Made by a program: the position numbers and the translations under genes. Positions 22,839 through 31,880 of a stretch of 47,214 nt of DNA are shown here, piece by piece (within the stretch, counting starts at the first letter, position 1; the number at the start of each line of letters is the position of its first letter). The stretch comes from CAYJMQ01 sp964371555. GTDB taxonomy: Bacteria; Bdellovibrionota; JACOXK01; 2-02-FULL-40-11. The notes beneath the pieces are model-generated. The model did not search any database. It saw only the letters and a program-made list of their open reading frames with translations, and was not told where the DNA came from. The stretch lies in contig CAYJMQ010000010.1 in NCBI GenBank assembly GCA_964371555.1, forward strand, positions 1 through 47,214. The letters run 5' to 3'.

Positions 22839-23824
22839 TGAAGAAATTTAAAGTTACCTGGGTTTTAGCAGCTGCTTTGATTTCCCTGATTGTTTGTGTT
22901 TACTTCTTTGAAATCGAGGGGGGGAAAAAGCGGGCGGCAATCAAGGAAAAAGAGCAGATGGTTTTGCCTCTCGAAAAAGATAAAGTTCAAGAAGTGGCGC
23001 TCCAGATCCCCAACGGTCTATTCAAGGCGAAGCGTATTGGAGAAAATGACTGGGCAATCGAAGAGCCGTTAAAGGTGAAGGGGGACAAATGGGCGTGGAA
23101 TCAGATTATAGATACGGTTTCAGATCTTAAATTTAAGCGTGTGATAGAAGAGCATGCATCGGATCTTTCAGTCTATGGACTCAAAGAACCTAAAATAAAG
23201 GTCGAATTTCAATTCAAAGGGGAAAATGAGAAAAAGGTTCTTAAAGTGGGTGATGAAAATCCGATCGGCGATTCCCTCTTTGCGACAGTCAGCAACACAA
23301 AAAAGGTTGTTCTCGTACCATCCTTTCTTTCTTCTTCATTAAATAAAGAGTTCAAACAGCTTCGGGAGAAAAAGCTTTTTTCATTTGAGACAGAAAAAAC
23401 AAGGGTTGTTGAAGTTATTTCAGAAGGGAAAAAACTTTCTTTGAAAAAGGATGGCAATAAATGGAGTGTGGTCTCTTCCTCCAAAAAAGAGGAAGCCGTG
23501 TTGTCTCAGGTGACTGGCCTGTTGAACACACTGAATTCTTTAGAAGTGAAAGATTTTGAATCAGAGTCCCCTGCGGATCTTTCAAAGTATGGACTGAAAG
23601 ATCCTTCCATGACAGTCCGTGTTAAAGATGAAAAAAATGTCCAGCTCGAACTGTTGCTTGGAAAAAAAGATAAGGAGGGGGTTTTTGCCGTCAAGAAAGG
23701 GGAAAAACCGGTCTATCGGCTGCATGCCTACGTCGTGGATGATATTTCTTTGGATGCGTCAAAGTATGTGATGAAAAAGGAAGAGAAGAAGCCCGACGAC
23801 CGGGAACGAAGTACACCCCCATAA
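22835..23824 (+). CDS. DUF4340 protein with two tandem repeats
   Basis: ATG 22835, overlapping the GldG-like stop, gives 329 residues and a single N-terminal membrane anchor (TWVLAAALISLIVCVYFF). The periplasmic part holds two DUF4340 units, recognised by SDLSVYGLKEPKIKVEF and ADLSKYGLKDPSMTVRV at the same place in each. The tail is Lys/Glu/Asp-rich. DUF4340 proteins regularly follow GldA-F-G-like genes, which this operon shows. A role as a periplasmic partner of the ABC system is inferred. An upstream GTG at 22811 would remove the ATGA junction and is less likely. Confidence 0.85.
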   Translation: MMKKFKVTWVLAAALISLIVCVYFFEIEGGKKRAAIKEKEQMVLPLEKDKVQEVALQIPNGLFKAKRIGENDWAIEEPLKVKGDKWAWNQIIDTVSDLKFKRVIEEHASDLSVYGLKEPKIKVEFQFKGENEKKVLKVGDENPIGDSLFATVSNTKKVVLVPSFLSSSLNKEFKQLREKKLFSFETEKTRVVEVISEGKKLSLKKDGNKWSVVSSSKKEEAVLSQVTGLLNTLNSLEVKDFESESPADLSKYGLKDPSMTVRVKDEKNVQLELLLGKKDKEGVFAVKKGEKPVYRLHAYVVDDISLDASKYVMKKEEKKPDDRERSTPP

Positions 23825-23841
23825 CTGAGAAGCTGTGAGCC

Positions 23842-24174
23842 TTACGTTTTTAAAATTTTCCCGAGCTTCAGCGCCAACCCTAAATCCCCTTTCACTTTAA
23901 GTTTCCCCGTCATGAATGCCAGCTGAGGGTTCAGTGTTCCCTGAACGAGGCTGACAAGGTCTTGATCAGCGATGGTAATCGTGCAGTTCGGACTTTCAGC
24001 CGTTCCACAAACGACTCTGTTTTCGGAGGAACTTAAGAAAATATGCCAGTTTCCACCCTGAGCGCCTGTCACATTAAATTGGTAAATGGCGCTTGCCTCT
24101 TTTGAAAGATCTTGATTGCCCTGAATTCTTACTGCGATTTTTTCTTCAAAAATCTGTTTTGGCGTCAGTGTCAT
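23842..24174 (-). CDS. SCP2 sterol/lipid-binding domain protein
   Basis: The 110-residue protein is a stand-alone SCP2 domain: TPKQIFEEKIAVRIQ opens it, GGNWHIFLSSSENRV is the central strand pair, and CTITIADQDLVSLVQGTLNPQLAFMTGKLKVKGD is the most conserved stretch (SCP2 family). Such proteins bind acyl-CoA or similar lipids. AGGAGG lies just before the ATG. It follows the acyl-CoA synthetase by 8 bp, which supports a shared role in fatty-acid handling. Confidence 0.9.
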   Translation of the reverse strand: MTLTPKQIFEEKIAVRIQGNQDLSKEASAIYQFNVTGAQGGNWHIFLSSSENRVVCGTAESPNCTITIADQDLVSLVQGTLNPQLAFMTGKLKVKGDLGLALKLGKILKT

Positions 24175-24182
24175 AATACCTC

Positions 24183-26012
24183 CTATGTGTACATGGAACT
24201 TATGATATCTTTGTATTTTTCTGAACAGAACGATCTTCGAAGTTTCATCGAAGGGGTCAGCTCTCCCGCTTCAATCGTAAAATCGTTTTTTAAGATGCTG
24301 AATTTTTTGATGGTTTCATAAGAAGGCAGTTCTTTGTTTTTTTGTTCGATGATAGAGGAGACGAGTTTTTGAACGGAAGGATGGCCGTATATATCCACCC
24401 CCTCTGAAATCCCCTCGGATCTCAAAAGATGCTTTAAGACTTCTTCTTCATTGAGGGTAACAAGGGCTGTCAGATAATTTTTCCTGTCTCCATAGACCAT
24501 GATCTGGCTGATAAATCTTTCGGTTTTTAAAAGATTTTCAATTTTTTGAGGGGCTATATTTTTGCCGCCGGATGTGACAATGAGGTCCTTTTTTCTGTCT
24601 GTGATTTTCAAATGTCTTCTTTCGTTCATGGTTCCAATATCGCCTGTGCAAAACCAGCCGTCTATAAAACATTCCCTTGTTGCCTCCGGATTGTTAAAAT
24701 AGCCTTTGAAAATCTTTGCGCCTTTAAGAAGAATTTCTCCATCCGGATTTATCTTTACTTCAAGATCGCCCAGCGGCAGTCCGACTGTTCCAAACTCATA
24801 ATTTTCCTCGCGGTTCGTAAAAACGGCGGCTGTCGTCTCCGTGAGGCCGTATCCCTCCAGGATCAAAAAGCCGGCCGCGTGAAAAAATTCCGCAATCTCG
24901 CGTGAAAGCGGAGCCCCGCCTGAAACAAAAAACCGGATCCGCCCTCCAAATTTTTGTTTGAGTTTGTTAAAAACGAGCCTTTTGGCAATCCGATATTTAA
25001 AATTGAGAAGGGGAGAGAGCGGGAGTTGTTTTTGTTTATGCTGACTGACCGTTTGCCCCACCTCCAAACACCAGGAGAATATTTTTTTCCTGAAAGACGA
25101 TGCCGCGGAAACGTCAGAAATGATTTTGTTATAGACCTTTTCATAGATTCTCGGCACGGCAAACATAAATGTGGGCTTGATTTCCGAGAGATTATCAACG
25201 AGCTTTGGAATGTTTTCCGCAAAAGCCGAGGTCCAGCCAAAAGCGATCCCCAAAAAATGCTCAACACGGGCAAAAATATGCGCGTAGGGGAGAAAACTTA
25301 AAATGGTGTCATTTTCAGAAAGATGAAAGGCCCGGGTAAGGTCGGATAGTTCAGAGATAAAATTCGAATGGGTGAGCATGACCCCTTTTGGAACCCCTGT
25401 TGTTCCAGACGTGTAAACGATGGTTGCGAGGTCTTCGGGCTTGGCCTGATCCAGCTGGCTCTCAAACGCTTTCGGATTTTGATCTTTCCGATGAAGCCCC
25501 TTTTGGCAAAATGTTTCGAGGGGGGCAAAAGACGAAAAATCTTTGGGCGGGTCATTGAATTTTTCTTGGAATTTTTCTTGGAATTTTTCTTGGAACCCGA
25601 AAACAACGATTTCTCTGAGATCAGGGAGTTTTGATTTTACAGCCAGGACTTTACCCAGCTGGTTCTCGTCTTCGACGAAAATCAGCTGAGCGCTTGAATT
25701 TGAAAGAATGAATTCGATCTCTTTGGGGATGCTCGACTGATAAATCGGCACTGTGACAGCCCCACAGCCAAGAATTGCAAGGTCTGAAATGGCCCACTCA
25801 ACGCGCGAATTGGAAAGAATCGCAACGCGATCCCCTCTTTGAATTCCGGATTCCATGAGAGCGAAGCAGAGATTTTCAACGAGATGATAATATTCCTGGA
25901 AAGTGATTTCTTCCCATATCCCTTTCACCTTTCGCCGAAACGCAATTTTTTGCGGGGAATGATGAACCCTGTTCTTAAATGCTTCCGTGATGGTCTGGGC
26001 TGTAAAGGACAT
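24183..26012 (-). CDS. fadD: Long-chain acyl-CoA synthetase (AMP-forming)
   Basis: The 609-residue enzyme carries all adenylate-forming motifs: IVYTSGTTGVPKGVMLTH (A3), EGYGLTETTA (A5), FCTGDIGTM (A7) and DRKKDLIVTSGGKNIAPQKIE (A8/A10 region). It resembles the FAA1/FadD15 group, which activates long-chain fatty acids to acyl-CoA on the inner membrane. In the N-terminal domain the sequence QEKF occurs three times in a row, encoded by three exact 12-bp repeats at 25557-25592; this lies in a surface loop between FGF and NDPPKD. It is followed by the SCP2 gene and preceded, 14 bp away, by the Ser/Thr kinase gene. Confidence 0.93.
   Translation of the reverse strand: MSFTAQTITEAFKNRVHHSPQKIAFRRKVKGIWEEITFQEYYHLVENLCFALMESGIQRGDRVAILSNSRVEWAISDLAILGCGAVTVPIYQSSIPKEIEFILSNSSAQLIFVEDENQLGKVLAVKSKLPDLREIVVFGFQEKFQEKFQEKFNDPPKDFSSFAPLETFCQKGLHRKDQNPKAFESQLDQAKPEDLATIVYTSGTTGVPKGVMLTHSNFISELSDLTRAFHLSENDTILSFLPYAHIFARVEHFLGIAFGWTSAFAENIPKLVDNLSEIKPTFMFAVPRIYEKVYNKIISDVSAASSFRKKIFSWCLEVGQTVSQHKQKQLPLSPLLNFKYRIAKRLVFNKLKQKFGGRIRFFVSGGAPLSREIAEFFHAAGFLILEGYGLTETTAAVFTNREENYEFGTVGLPLGDLEVKINPDGEILLKGAKIFKGYFNNPEATRECFIDGWFCTGDIGTMNERRHLKITDRKKDLIVTSGGKNIAPQKIENLLKTERFISQIMVYGDRKNYLTALVTLNEEEVLKHLLRSEGISEGVDIYGHPSVQKLVSSIIEQKNKELPSYETIKKFSILKNDFTIEAGELTPSMKLRRSFCSEKYKDIISSMYT
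25557..25592. repeat. Three-unit 12-bp tandem repeat inside fadD
   Basis: GAATTTTTCTTG occurs three times without mismatch (25557-25568, 25569-25580, 25581-25592). On the coding strand each unit encodes QEKF in frame, so copy-number changes would alter loop length without breaking the protein. Confidence 0.85.
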
Positions 26013-26026
26013 ATTATAAGGGGCGA

Positions 26027-27244
26027 TTATTCGGAGAGGGGTGGGATTGTCAAGCTGTTTTCCTCAGGACTGGGTGAGGGTGTCGATTGAATAATTCTCT
26101 CCGGGGCCTGATTCAAAACCAGAAGAAGGAGCGACAGGGTTACAATCGCAAGTCCCATGAGCGCCAGCTGAAACCACATTCTTTTGTAAGAAATTTCTTC
26201 TGTGATCTGCGGGGCAATCTCAATCGGTCTGTCAATATCTGTTAATGTTTTTTGGAGCTGGGGCTCCGCTTTTTCGACCTCTAGTTTCCGCATCTTTTTC
26301 TTATGCGCGAGAATTTCATCCGCGAAGAGAGAGCGGATATAGGCTGCCGTAAGGCTTGCTGAAAAATCGGGATTGAGTGTATTTAAAAAACGATTTAAGT
26401 CCCGCTGTAAATCACGGGCTGTCTGATATCTTCTGCCAAGATCCTTTTCAAGGGCTTTGAGAATAATATCCTCAAGCTCAAAAGGGACATCGGGGTTGAA
26501 AAGGCTGGGAGGGGGGATCTTTGCTTCCTGAATTTTTTTGAGGGTGCCAAGATCGTTCATGCTTGTAAAGAGCCGTTGATGGGTGATCATCTCGAATAAA
26601 ATGATTCCTGTTGAAAAAATATCTGTCCTTTGATCGAGCGGTTCACCCTGCGCCTGCTCCGGCGACATATATCCAAATTTTCCCTTGAGGACGCCGGCCT
26701 TTGTTTTGCCCGCCTTTGCCCGGGTTTTGGCTATTCCGAAGTCGATCAGTTTTACCTCTCCTTCATAAGAGACGAGGATGTTCTGCGGGCTGATATCGCG
26801 GTGAATGATCTGCAGAAGTTCGTTGCCGCTTTTGTCCCGGAAACGGTGCGCGTAGTCGAGCCCTTCACAGATTTTACCCGCGATATAAACGGCATGTTCA
26901 ACGGGCATCTGTCTCTTAAGTTCTTCTGAACGGGCAAGGATTTGTCTTAAATTTTTGCCATCAACATACTCCATCGCAAGATAGTAAGTGTTTTCGCATT
27001 CCCCAAACTCATAGATATGAACGATGTTGCTCTGATTGAGCTGGCTTGTCGTTCTTGCTTCGTCAATAAACATCGAGATAAATTCATGGTCGGCGCTGTG
27101 ATGCGGCAAAATTCGTTTCAATACGAGAAGTTTTTCAAAGCCGCCGGGGCCCGCTGTTTTCGCAAGAAAAATTTCCGCCATTCCGCCGCTTGCGATTTTA
27201 TCAAGCAGCGTGAATTTGGCGAATTTTTGGGGGAAGATGCCCAT
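26027..27244 (-). CDS. Membrane-anchored Ser/Thr protein kinase (PKN-type)
   Basis: The 405-residue protein has a eukaryote-like kinase domain at residues 10-290. The motifs are GGMAEIFLAK (glycine loop), LVLKRILP (Lys), IIHRDISPQNILVS (catalytic loop with the myxobacterial-style HRDISPQN), LIDFGIAK (DFG) and YMSPEQAQG (activation segment). One membrane helix near residue 360 (LALMGLAIVTLSLLLLVL) puts a short Pro/Ser-rich tail outside the cytoplasm. The gene heads a same-strand run with fadD and the SCP2 gene, so it might regulate fatty-acid activation or simply share a promoter. Substrates are unknown. Confidence 0.92.
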   Translation of the reverse strand: MGIFPQKFAKFTLLDKIASGGMAEIFLAKTAGPGGFEKLLVLKRILPHHSADHEFISMFIDEARTTSQLNQSNIVHIYEFGECENTYYLAMEYVDGKNLRQILARSEELKRQMPVEHAVYIAGKICEGLDYAHRFRDKSGNELLQIIHRDISPQNILVSYEGEVKLIDFGIAKTRAKAGKTKAGVLKGKFGYMSPEQAQGEPLDQRTDIFSTGIILFEMITHQRLFTSMNDLGTLKKIQEAKIPPPSLFNPDVPFELEDIILKALEKDLGRRYQTARDLQRDLNRFLNTLNPDFSASLTAAYIRSLFADEILAHKKKMRKLEVEKAEPQLQKTLTDIDRPIEIAPQITEEISYKRMWFQLALMGLAIVTLSLLLLVLNQAPERIIQSTPSPSPEENSLTIPPLSE

Positions 27245-27304
27245 CCTGTAACTTTATCGGAAACTTGTTGACTTTGATTTAGCGGCCTTGAGAAACTAAA
27301 AGTT

Positions 27305-27940
27305 GTGGCTATTTCACTTAAAGTCTATGGCCTTACGGGGGGGATTGCCTGCGGAAAGTCGACGGTTGCGAATTTCTTCCGGGAGCTTGGGGCTGCCATC
27401 ATTGATGCGGATCAGATCCATCACGAGCTTTGTGGAAAAGGGAAAAAGGGATGGAAGAAAATTAAAGAAGCCTTTGGGGAGTCTGTTTTCAATTCTCAAG
27501 GAACATTGAACCGCGAAAAATTGGGAGATATTGTTTTTAAAGACCCCAAAAAGAAAAAACTGCTTGAAGAGATAAGCCACCCGCTGATCATGGAGCGCAT
27601 TCGGGAGGAGGTGAAATCATCCGCGATGAAAAGTCCCCCTTTTGTCTTGGTTGAAGCAGCGCTTTTGATCGAGTCAAATCGGGAAAAGCAGTTTCATGGG
27701 CTTGTCGTTGTGTCGTGCCGGAAAGAACAGCAGGTGGAAAGGCTTGTCTCGATGCGTGGGCTTTCAAAAGAGAGAGCGCTTGCGATGATCGACGCGCAGC
27801 TGCCTATCGAAGAAAAGGTCAAACATGCGACGTTCGTCATTGATAATTCGGGGAGTTTGGGGGAGACAAAAAGAGGGGTAGCGAATGTTTTTCAAGAAAT
27901 TCAAAAACGTGAAGTGGGCAAATTGCCCTTATGGAACTGA
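27305..27940 (+). CDS. coaE: Dephospho-CoA kinase
   Basis: The 211-residue protein carries the CoaE P-loop LTGGIACGKST (about residues 10-20), the IIDADQIHHEL segment and the later EISHPLIMERI and VLVEAALLIES blocks. It phosphorylates the 3'-hydroxyl of dephospho-CoA, the last step of coenzyme A synthesis. The start is GTG 27305. Length and motif order are normal for the family. It is divergent from the kinase gene and is followed by the PHP gene after 33 bp. Confidence 0.94.
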   Translation: MAISLKVYGLTGGIACGKSTVANFFRELGAAIIDADQIHHELCGKGKKGWKKIKEAFGESVFNSQGTLNREKLGDIVFKDPKKKKLLEEISHPLIMERIREEVKSSAMKSPPFVLVEAALLIESNREKQFHGLVVVSCRKEQQVERLVSMRGLSKERALAMIDAQLPIEEKVKHATFVIDNSGSLGETKRGVANVFQEIQKREVGKLPLWN

Positions 27941-27973
27941 GCATAATGGAATGAACCAGGTGGAAATAGCCAT

Positions 27974-28651
27974 ATGGAATTAATTAGGGAGCTCAAAGGG
28001 GATTTCCACATGCACGCGAAAGATGACCCTGTCGATTATAAATATATTACTCACTCGGCTGAGGAGCTGATCGATCACGCGGCAGGGCTTGGGTTTGAAG
28101 TGCTCTCAATTACCGCGCACGATAAAATCAGCTATAGCCCCTATCTCAGAGAATACGCGGCCCATCGCGGAATACTCCTTTTGCCGGGGGTGGAGGTGAC
28201 GATTGAAGGAGCGCATGTGCTTCTCATCAATTATTTGGGGACGGTTGAATTTAAATCGCTCAGGGAATTGGAAAAAATACGCGCTCCTGAAGTGTTGGTC
28301 ATCGCGGCGCATCCCTATTATCCAGGCCCCACTTTGAGGCGAAAACTGGAGGAACACATCGAGCTTTTTGATGCCATCGAGTATTGTCATTTTTATCATC
28401 GCTTCGTTAATTTTTTTAATCGCAGGGCTGTTTCAGTTTCAAAAAAATATCATAAGCCTCTCGTCGGGACTTCGGACACGCATTTTCTCTGTCAAATGAA
28501 CAGTACTTACTCCATGATCGAGGTAAACCGTAAAACGCCGGCTGCGGTTGTGGAGTCGATTAAAGCCGGAAAAGTGCGGGTTGTAACTCACTCTCTTTCT
28601 CTCCCAATGCTTTTTAAGATTATGTTAAAGTTTAAACTGATGATTCTTTGA
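27974..28651 (+). CDS. PHP-domain metal-dependent phosphoesterase
   Basis: The 225-residue protein shows the PHP metal ligands in order: DFHMHAKDD (His12, His14), ITAHD, LPGVEVT, VIAAHPY and GTSDTHF. PHP domains hydrolyse phosphate esters with two or three metal ions. Stand-alone short PHP proteins of this kind include RNA/nucleotide phosphatases and predicted phosphoesterases of unknown substrate. It lacks the polymerase or histidinol-phosphatase context. It is preceded by AGGTGG and followed after 4 bp by the TPR/outer-membrane gene. Confidence 0.85.
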   Translation: MELIRELKGDFHMHAKDDPVDYKYITHSAEELIDHAAGLGFEVLSITAHDKISYSPYLREYAAHRGILLLPGVEVTIEGAHVLLINYLGTVEFKSLRELEKIRAPEVLVIAAHPYYPGPTLRRKLEEHIELFDAIEYCHFYHRFVNFFNRRAVSVSKKYHKPLVGTSDTHFLCQMNSTYSMIEVNRKTPAAVVESIKAGKVRVVTHSLSLPMLFKIMLKFKLMIL

Positions 28652-28655
28652 ATCT

Positions 28656-30602
28656 ATGATCCATCGGGCGACAGTCGGTTGTTTTGTCTTCTTATCTCTT
28701 TTCATTATTCAGGTCTGGGTTCCTGTTTGGGCGCAATCGTCGTCGGATCTGATGAACCAGGCAATTCAGTTTACAAACGAGAAAAAACACGAAGAGGCGA
28801 TTCAGATTTTTAAAAAGATTTTATCGATGGAGCCGACTCATCCTGCCGCTTTTGAGGGATTGGGAGTCAATTATTTTTTGCTTAAAAAATACAAGGAAAG
28901 TCAGCAGGCGCTCGAAAACCTTTTAAAACTCAACCCAAACAGCCTGACGGCGCTTTTGACCTTGGGAAAACTTTTTGAAGAGCAAGACATCTATTACAAA
29001 GCCAACTACTATTACGAAAAGGTGTTAAAGCTGGATGCCTATCAATTGGAGGCCTACTGGGGGAAAGGGCGTGTTTTTAATAAAGACAGGCAGTACAGAA
29101 ACGCAATTGAAATCTTTAAAAAGGGCCTAAATCTGGATCCCTATCATAAGGGGATCCTGCAGGGGCTTGCGTTTGCCCACCGGCGTCTGGGCGATTATGC
29201 GGAGGCAATCGTCTATGAAAAGAAAATTCTTGAGCTTTACCCCGAAGATTTAGAGACAATTCTCCGCACCGCGGATCATTACGAATCTCTCCACAATACA
29301 AAAGCGGCTATATTTTGGTACGAGAAAGCCAAAAGGATACATCCCCAAGACGAAAGGATTCATGTGAAATTGGCGCTTCTATACAGCAACTCGGACCGGA
29401 TTGATGAGGCTGCCACAGCTCTTCAAAAGGCGATTGAACTGCAGGAGGGGAATATTGATAACTATATCACGCTCGGCCGTGTTTATGGCTGGCTCTCCCG
29501 GTTGGATGAGGCGAGGGCTGCCTTTGAGAAAGCGGTTCGCATAGATCCCAAAAATGTCGATGTTCTGAATGATCTCGCAACGGTTGAACTTTTTTCCGGT
29601 AATTGGGATAAGGCGGAGCGGCGTTTTAACGAGGTTCTAAAGATTTCGCCAAAAGATAAAAATGCTCTTAAAGGGCTGGAAGAAGTTCATATTGATAAAG
29701 CCCCTCTATTTACAAGCCGGGTCAGATTTTTAAGGGAACACGCCAATGATCATGCGACAGAAGATCGTGTTTCCGAGAGAAATGAATTTTCTCAGGAATT
29801 TATCTACCATTTCAGTCCCTCTTTTTTTATGGAGGGGAGATATCAGCGAAACAATCGATATCAGGACATTATTGGAGGGGATCGCGAATTTAAATTTAAG
29901 CAGCATATAGGGTCTCTTAAGTTTAATGCAAAATTTGGCAAAGATTTTTTGCTATCGGGGAGGGGAGAGATCAATCATTTTGTGAATGTACAGCGTCAAC
30001 TCTTCAATTTTAAAAAAGACTTTGATCGCCTGACAGCCTATCTCTATGGCCTCTGGGAGAGGGACAAGTTTTTTGGGTTTGGAACGGTTTCAAGATCGCT
30101 TCTTTTACGAAGAATCAACCCCGATATTTTAAGAATGGAACCCTTCTATAATTACGGGTCATCGATCGGATATAATTTTACCCGTTCCTTCCAAAGCGTC
30201 CTTCGCTATTCCTATATCGATTTCATAGGCCCCCATGAACGCCATGACATTGAATCTACAACCACCTGGCGTCTCCCTTTTTTCAAGCAGATTGAACTAG
30301 GCTATGGGTTTAACTGGTTGAGTAATCCCTCCTCGCGTATTCATTCAGGGAGCATTCAGTTTCAGGAGCAGTTCTTCCGTTCACTGCTTTTTGAATTGCT
30401 CTATAAACTAGACTTTGATGATAACAAAATTGATACGGGACTTGTCCGTGTGCATCACGGGAGACTGCTTACATCTTTTCCGATCTATAAAAAAATCAGC
30501 CTCAATCTTGAGGCTGAGGTTGACGTTGAAGATGGCAGAGACGACGATCTTACTCAGACGTACCGAACCTATCTTCAGATTCCCCTGGGGGTTATTTTCT
30601 AG
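28656..30602 (+). CDS. TPR protein with YaiO-like outer-membrane beta-barrel
   Basis: The 648-residue protein has a signal peptide (residues 1-26, cleavage near VWAQ). A row of tetratricopeptide repeats covers roughly residues 30-350, with typical motifs such as HPAAFEGLGVNYFLLKKY and NVDVLNDLATVELFSGNWD. A C-terminal domain of about 280 residues alternates short strands and turns, ending in LQIPLGVIF, like YaiO-type outer-membrane barrels. TPR-plus-barrel proteins take part in export of exopolysaccharide and related products. No polysaccharide operon is adjacent. Its stop lies 12 bp from the stop of the convergent secreted-protein gene. Confidence 0.82.
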   Translation: MIHRATVGCFVFLSLFIIQVWVPVWAQSSSDLMNQAIQFTNEKKHEEAIQIFKKILSMEPTHPAAFEGLGVNYFLLKKYKESQQALENLLKLNPNSLTALLTLGKLFEEQDIYYKANYYYEKVLKLDAYQLEAYWGKGRVFNKDRQYRNAIEIFKKGLNLDPYHKGILQGLAFAHRRLGDYAEAIVYEKKILELYPEDLETILRTADHYESLHNTKAAIFWYEKAKRIHPQDERIHVKLALLYSNSDRIDEAATALQKAIELQEGNIDNYITLGRVYGWLSRLDEARAAFEKAVRIDPKNVDVLNDLATVELFSGNWDKAERRFNEVLKISPKDKNALKGLEEVHIDKAPLFTSRVRFLREHANDHATEDRVSERNEFSQEFIYHFSPSFFMEGRYQRNNRYQDIIGGDREFKFKQHIGSLKFNAKFGKDFLLSGRGEINHFVNVQRQLFNFKKDFDRLTAYLYGLWERDKFFGFGTVSRSLLLRRINPDILRMEPFYNYGSSIGYNFTRSFQSVLRYSYIDFIGPHERHDIESTTTWRLPFFKQIELGYGFNWLSNPSSRIHSGSIQFQEQFFRSLLFELLYKLDFDDNKIDTGLVRVHHGRLLTSFPIYKKISLNLEAEVDVEDGRDDDLTQTYRTYLQIPLGVIF

Positions 30603-30614
30603 ATTATTTGGCAG

Positions 30615-31655
30615 TTATTTTCCTTTCTTACCTCCATCAGCATCGCTGTTATCTTTTCCTTTTTTGTCATTGTCATCTTTTTCAGCTTTATCTTCGGCTT
30701 TCTGCTCTTCTTTTTCAGCTTTCTTCTCTTCTTTTACTTCAGCCTTTTCAACTTTGTCGTCATTTCTTTCAGCCTTTCTATCTTCTTTTTCAGCCCGTCT
30801 CCTCTCACTCCGTTCAGCCGCAAGCGCAATCCGCTCAATCTTAGACTCCTTATTGTTATTGTCTCTTAAAATGTCTTTGGCCACATCATTCTCAGTCCCG
30901 TTCTCATATTTTTCTTTAAAGTCATCGAAGTAGTCTTCTTTGGCAAATTGAAACGTCGCGCCATTTTCAAAGACATTCAGTTTATCCATGATAAATTCGG
31001 AAGCTCCATGTTCAGAAGCGACTTCGCTTGATTTCCAGAGGGCTTCCGAAAGTTTGAAATGAGCGGTTTTGCTTTCTACCCCACGAGCTCCTTTTTCATT
31101 GGAAGCTCCTTTTGACAAACTCCCATTTTCTCCCAATGCTTCAAACATCGAATGCTCTGTCTCCCGATCGAGGGACTCTGTCCCCCGATAATGCCCTGTC
31201 TCCCGATCGAAAGAAAGATGGGCATACTTAAGATTTTGTGCCGCATAGGTCAGTTTATCGACCCCTTGTTGAGTCTGAAGCTTCGCAATGTCCCTGTAGA
31301 GCTCCGCTATCTCTTTTGCAGCCGCATACCGTTCCTCAGCCTGCTCAAGCCAAGAAGCGACACCGGAACTGATCAGTCTTGCAGGGGCATTTTTTAGCAT
31401 TTCACGATAGGCCTCTCTTGCGTTGTGCAAATCATCCCGTGTCATCTTGAGGCCCCCTTGTGCCCGGGCTCTCAGCCATTGCGCGCTGTCGACTGCATCC
31501 TTAAACCCCTCTTTCGCCATCTCAAAGCCGCCCCATTGGCGGGTATCATGAATGCCTGCACCATCTTGAGCAGCCGCTGCAGCAGAGATCAGGGCAAAAC
31601 CAAACACCCCAATCCCGATCTTTAAAATCTTTTCAATGTATAGTTTTACTTTCAT
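30615..31655 (-). CDS. Secreted protein with long charged coiled-coil tail, function unknown
   Basis: ATG 31655 is chosen because it starts a signal peptide (KVKLYIEKILKIGIGVFGFALISA, cleavage near AAAAAQ) and lies 38 bases after a good promoter. An in-frame TTG at 31694 would give a leaderless form. The 346-residue product has a helical middle and Glu/Lys/Ala-rich segments. Its last 70 residues are almost wholly Lys, Glu, Asp and Ala (EKADEKA-like), ending KKGKDNSDADGGKKGK. Family unknown. The charged tail suggests an extended coiled coil or an electrostatic surface tether. Confidence 0.65.
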   Translation of the reverse strand: MKVKLYIEKILKIGIGVFGFALISAAAAAQDGAGIHDTRQWGGFEMAKEGFKDAVDSAQWLRARAQGGLKMTRDDLHNAREAYREMLKNAPARLISSGVASWLEQAEERYAAAKEIAELYRDIAKLQTQQGVDKLTYAAQNLKYAHLSFDRETGHYRGTESLDRETEHSMFEALGENGSLSKGASNEKGARGVESKTAHFKLSEALWKSSEVASEHGASEFIMDKLNVFENGATFQFAKEDYFDDFKEKYENGTENDVAKDILRDNNNKESKIERIALAAERSERRRAEKEDRKAERNDDKVEKAEVKEEKKAEKEEQKAEDKAEKDDNDKKGKDNSDADGGKKGK

Positions 31656-31699
31656 CTTGGTTCTCACTTTGTTCTCACTATTTGCCCCTTTCAACTCTC

Positions 31700-31727
31700 A
31701 TGATATCCCCTTTCCAGAGCCTGTCAA
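31700..31727 (-). promoter_or_regulatory. Promoter of the charged-tail secreted protein gene
   Basis: On the minus strand TTGACA (31722-31727), a 16-bp spacer and TATCAT (31700-31705) match the sigma-70 consensus well. Transcription should start near 31693, giving about 38 bases before ATG 31655. Confidence 0.65.
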
Positions 31728-31802
31728 AAAAAACATTATTGTAACTAATTGATTTTATTAAAGAAAAATAATTTTTTTACCTCTGGTTAACATTTTGAAA
31801 CT

Positions 31803-31817
31803 CCTTAAGTTTTAAGG
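31803..31817. repeat. 15-bp palindrome upstream of the HAMP kinase gene
   Basis: CCTTAA-GTT-TTAAGG is a perfect inverted repeat in the AT-rich gap between two divergent genes. Its position makes it a possible operator or small hairpin; nothing else in the gap (31695-31880) looks functional. Confidence 0.4.
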
Positions 31818-31880
31818 TTTCTTTCATCTGATTCTAATTTTTTGAGCTTAAGCGCCTTTCAGTCTCTTCCGATAAGAACC

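Noticed and set aside
30415..30933. 172-residue Ser/Phe-rich plus-strand frame
   Set aside because: Most of it is the antisense of the Lys/Glu tail of the secreted protein gene; the composition is a mirror artefact.
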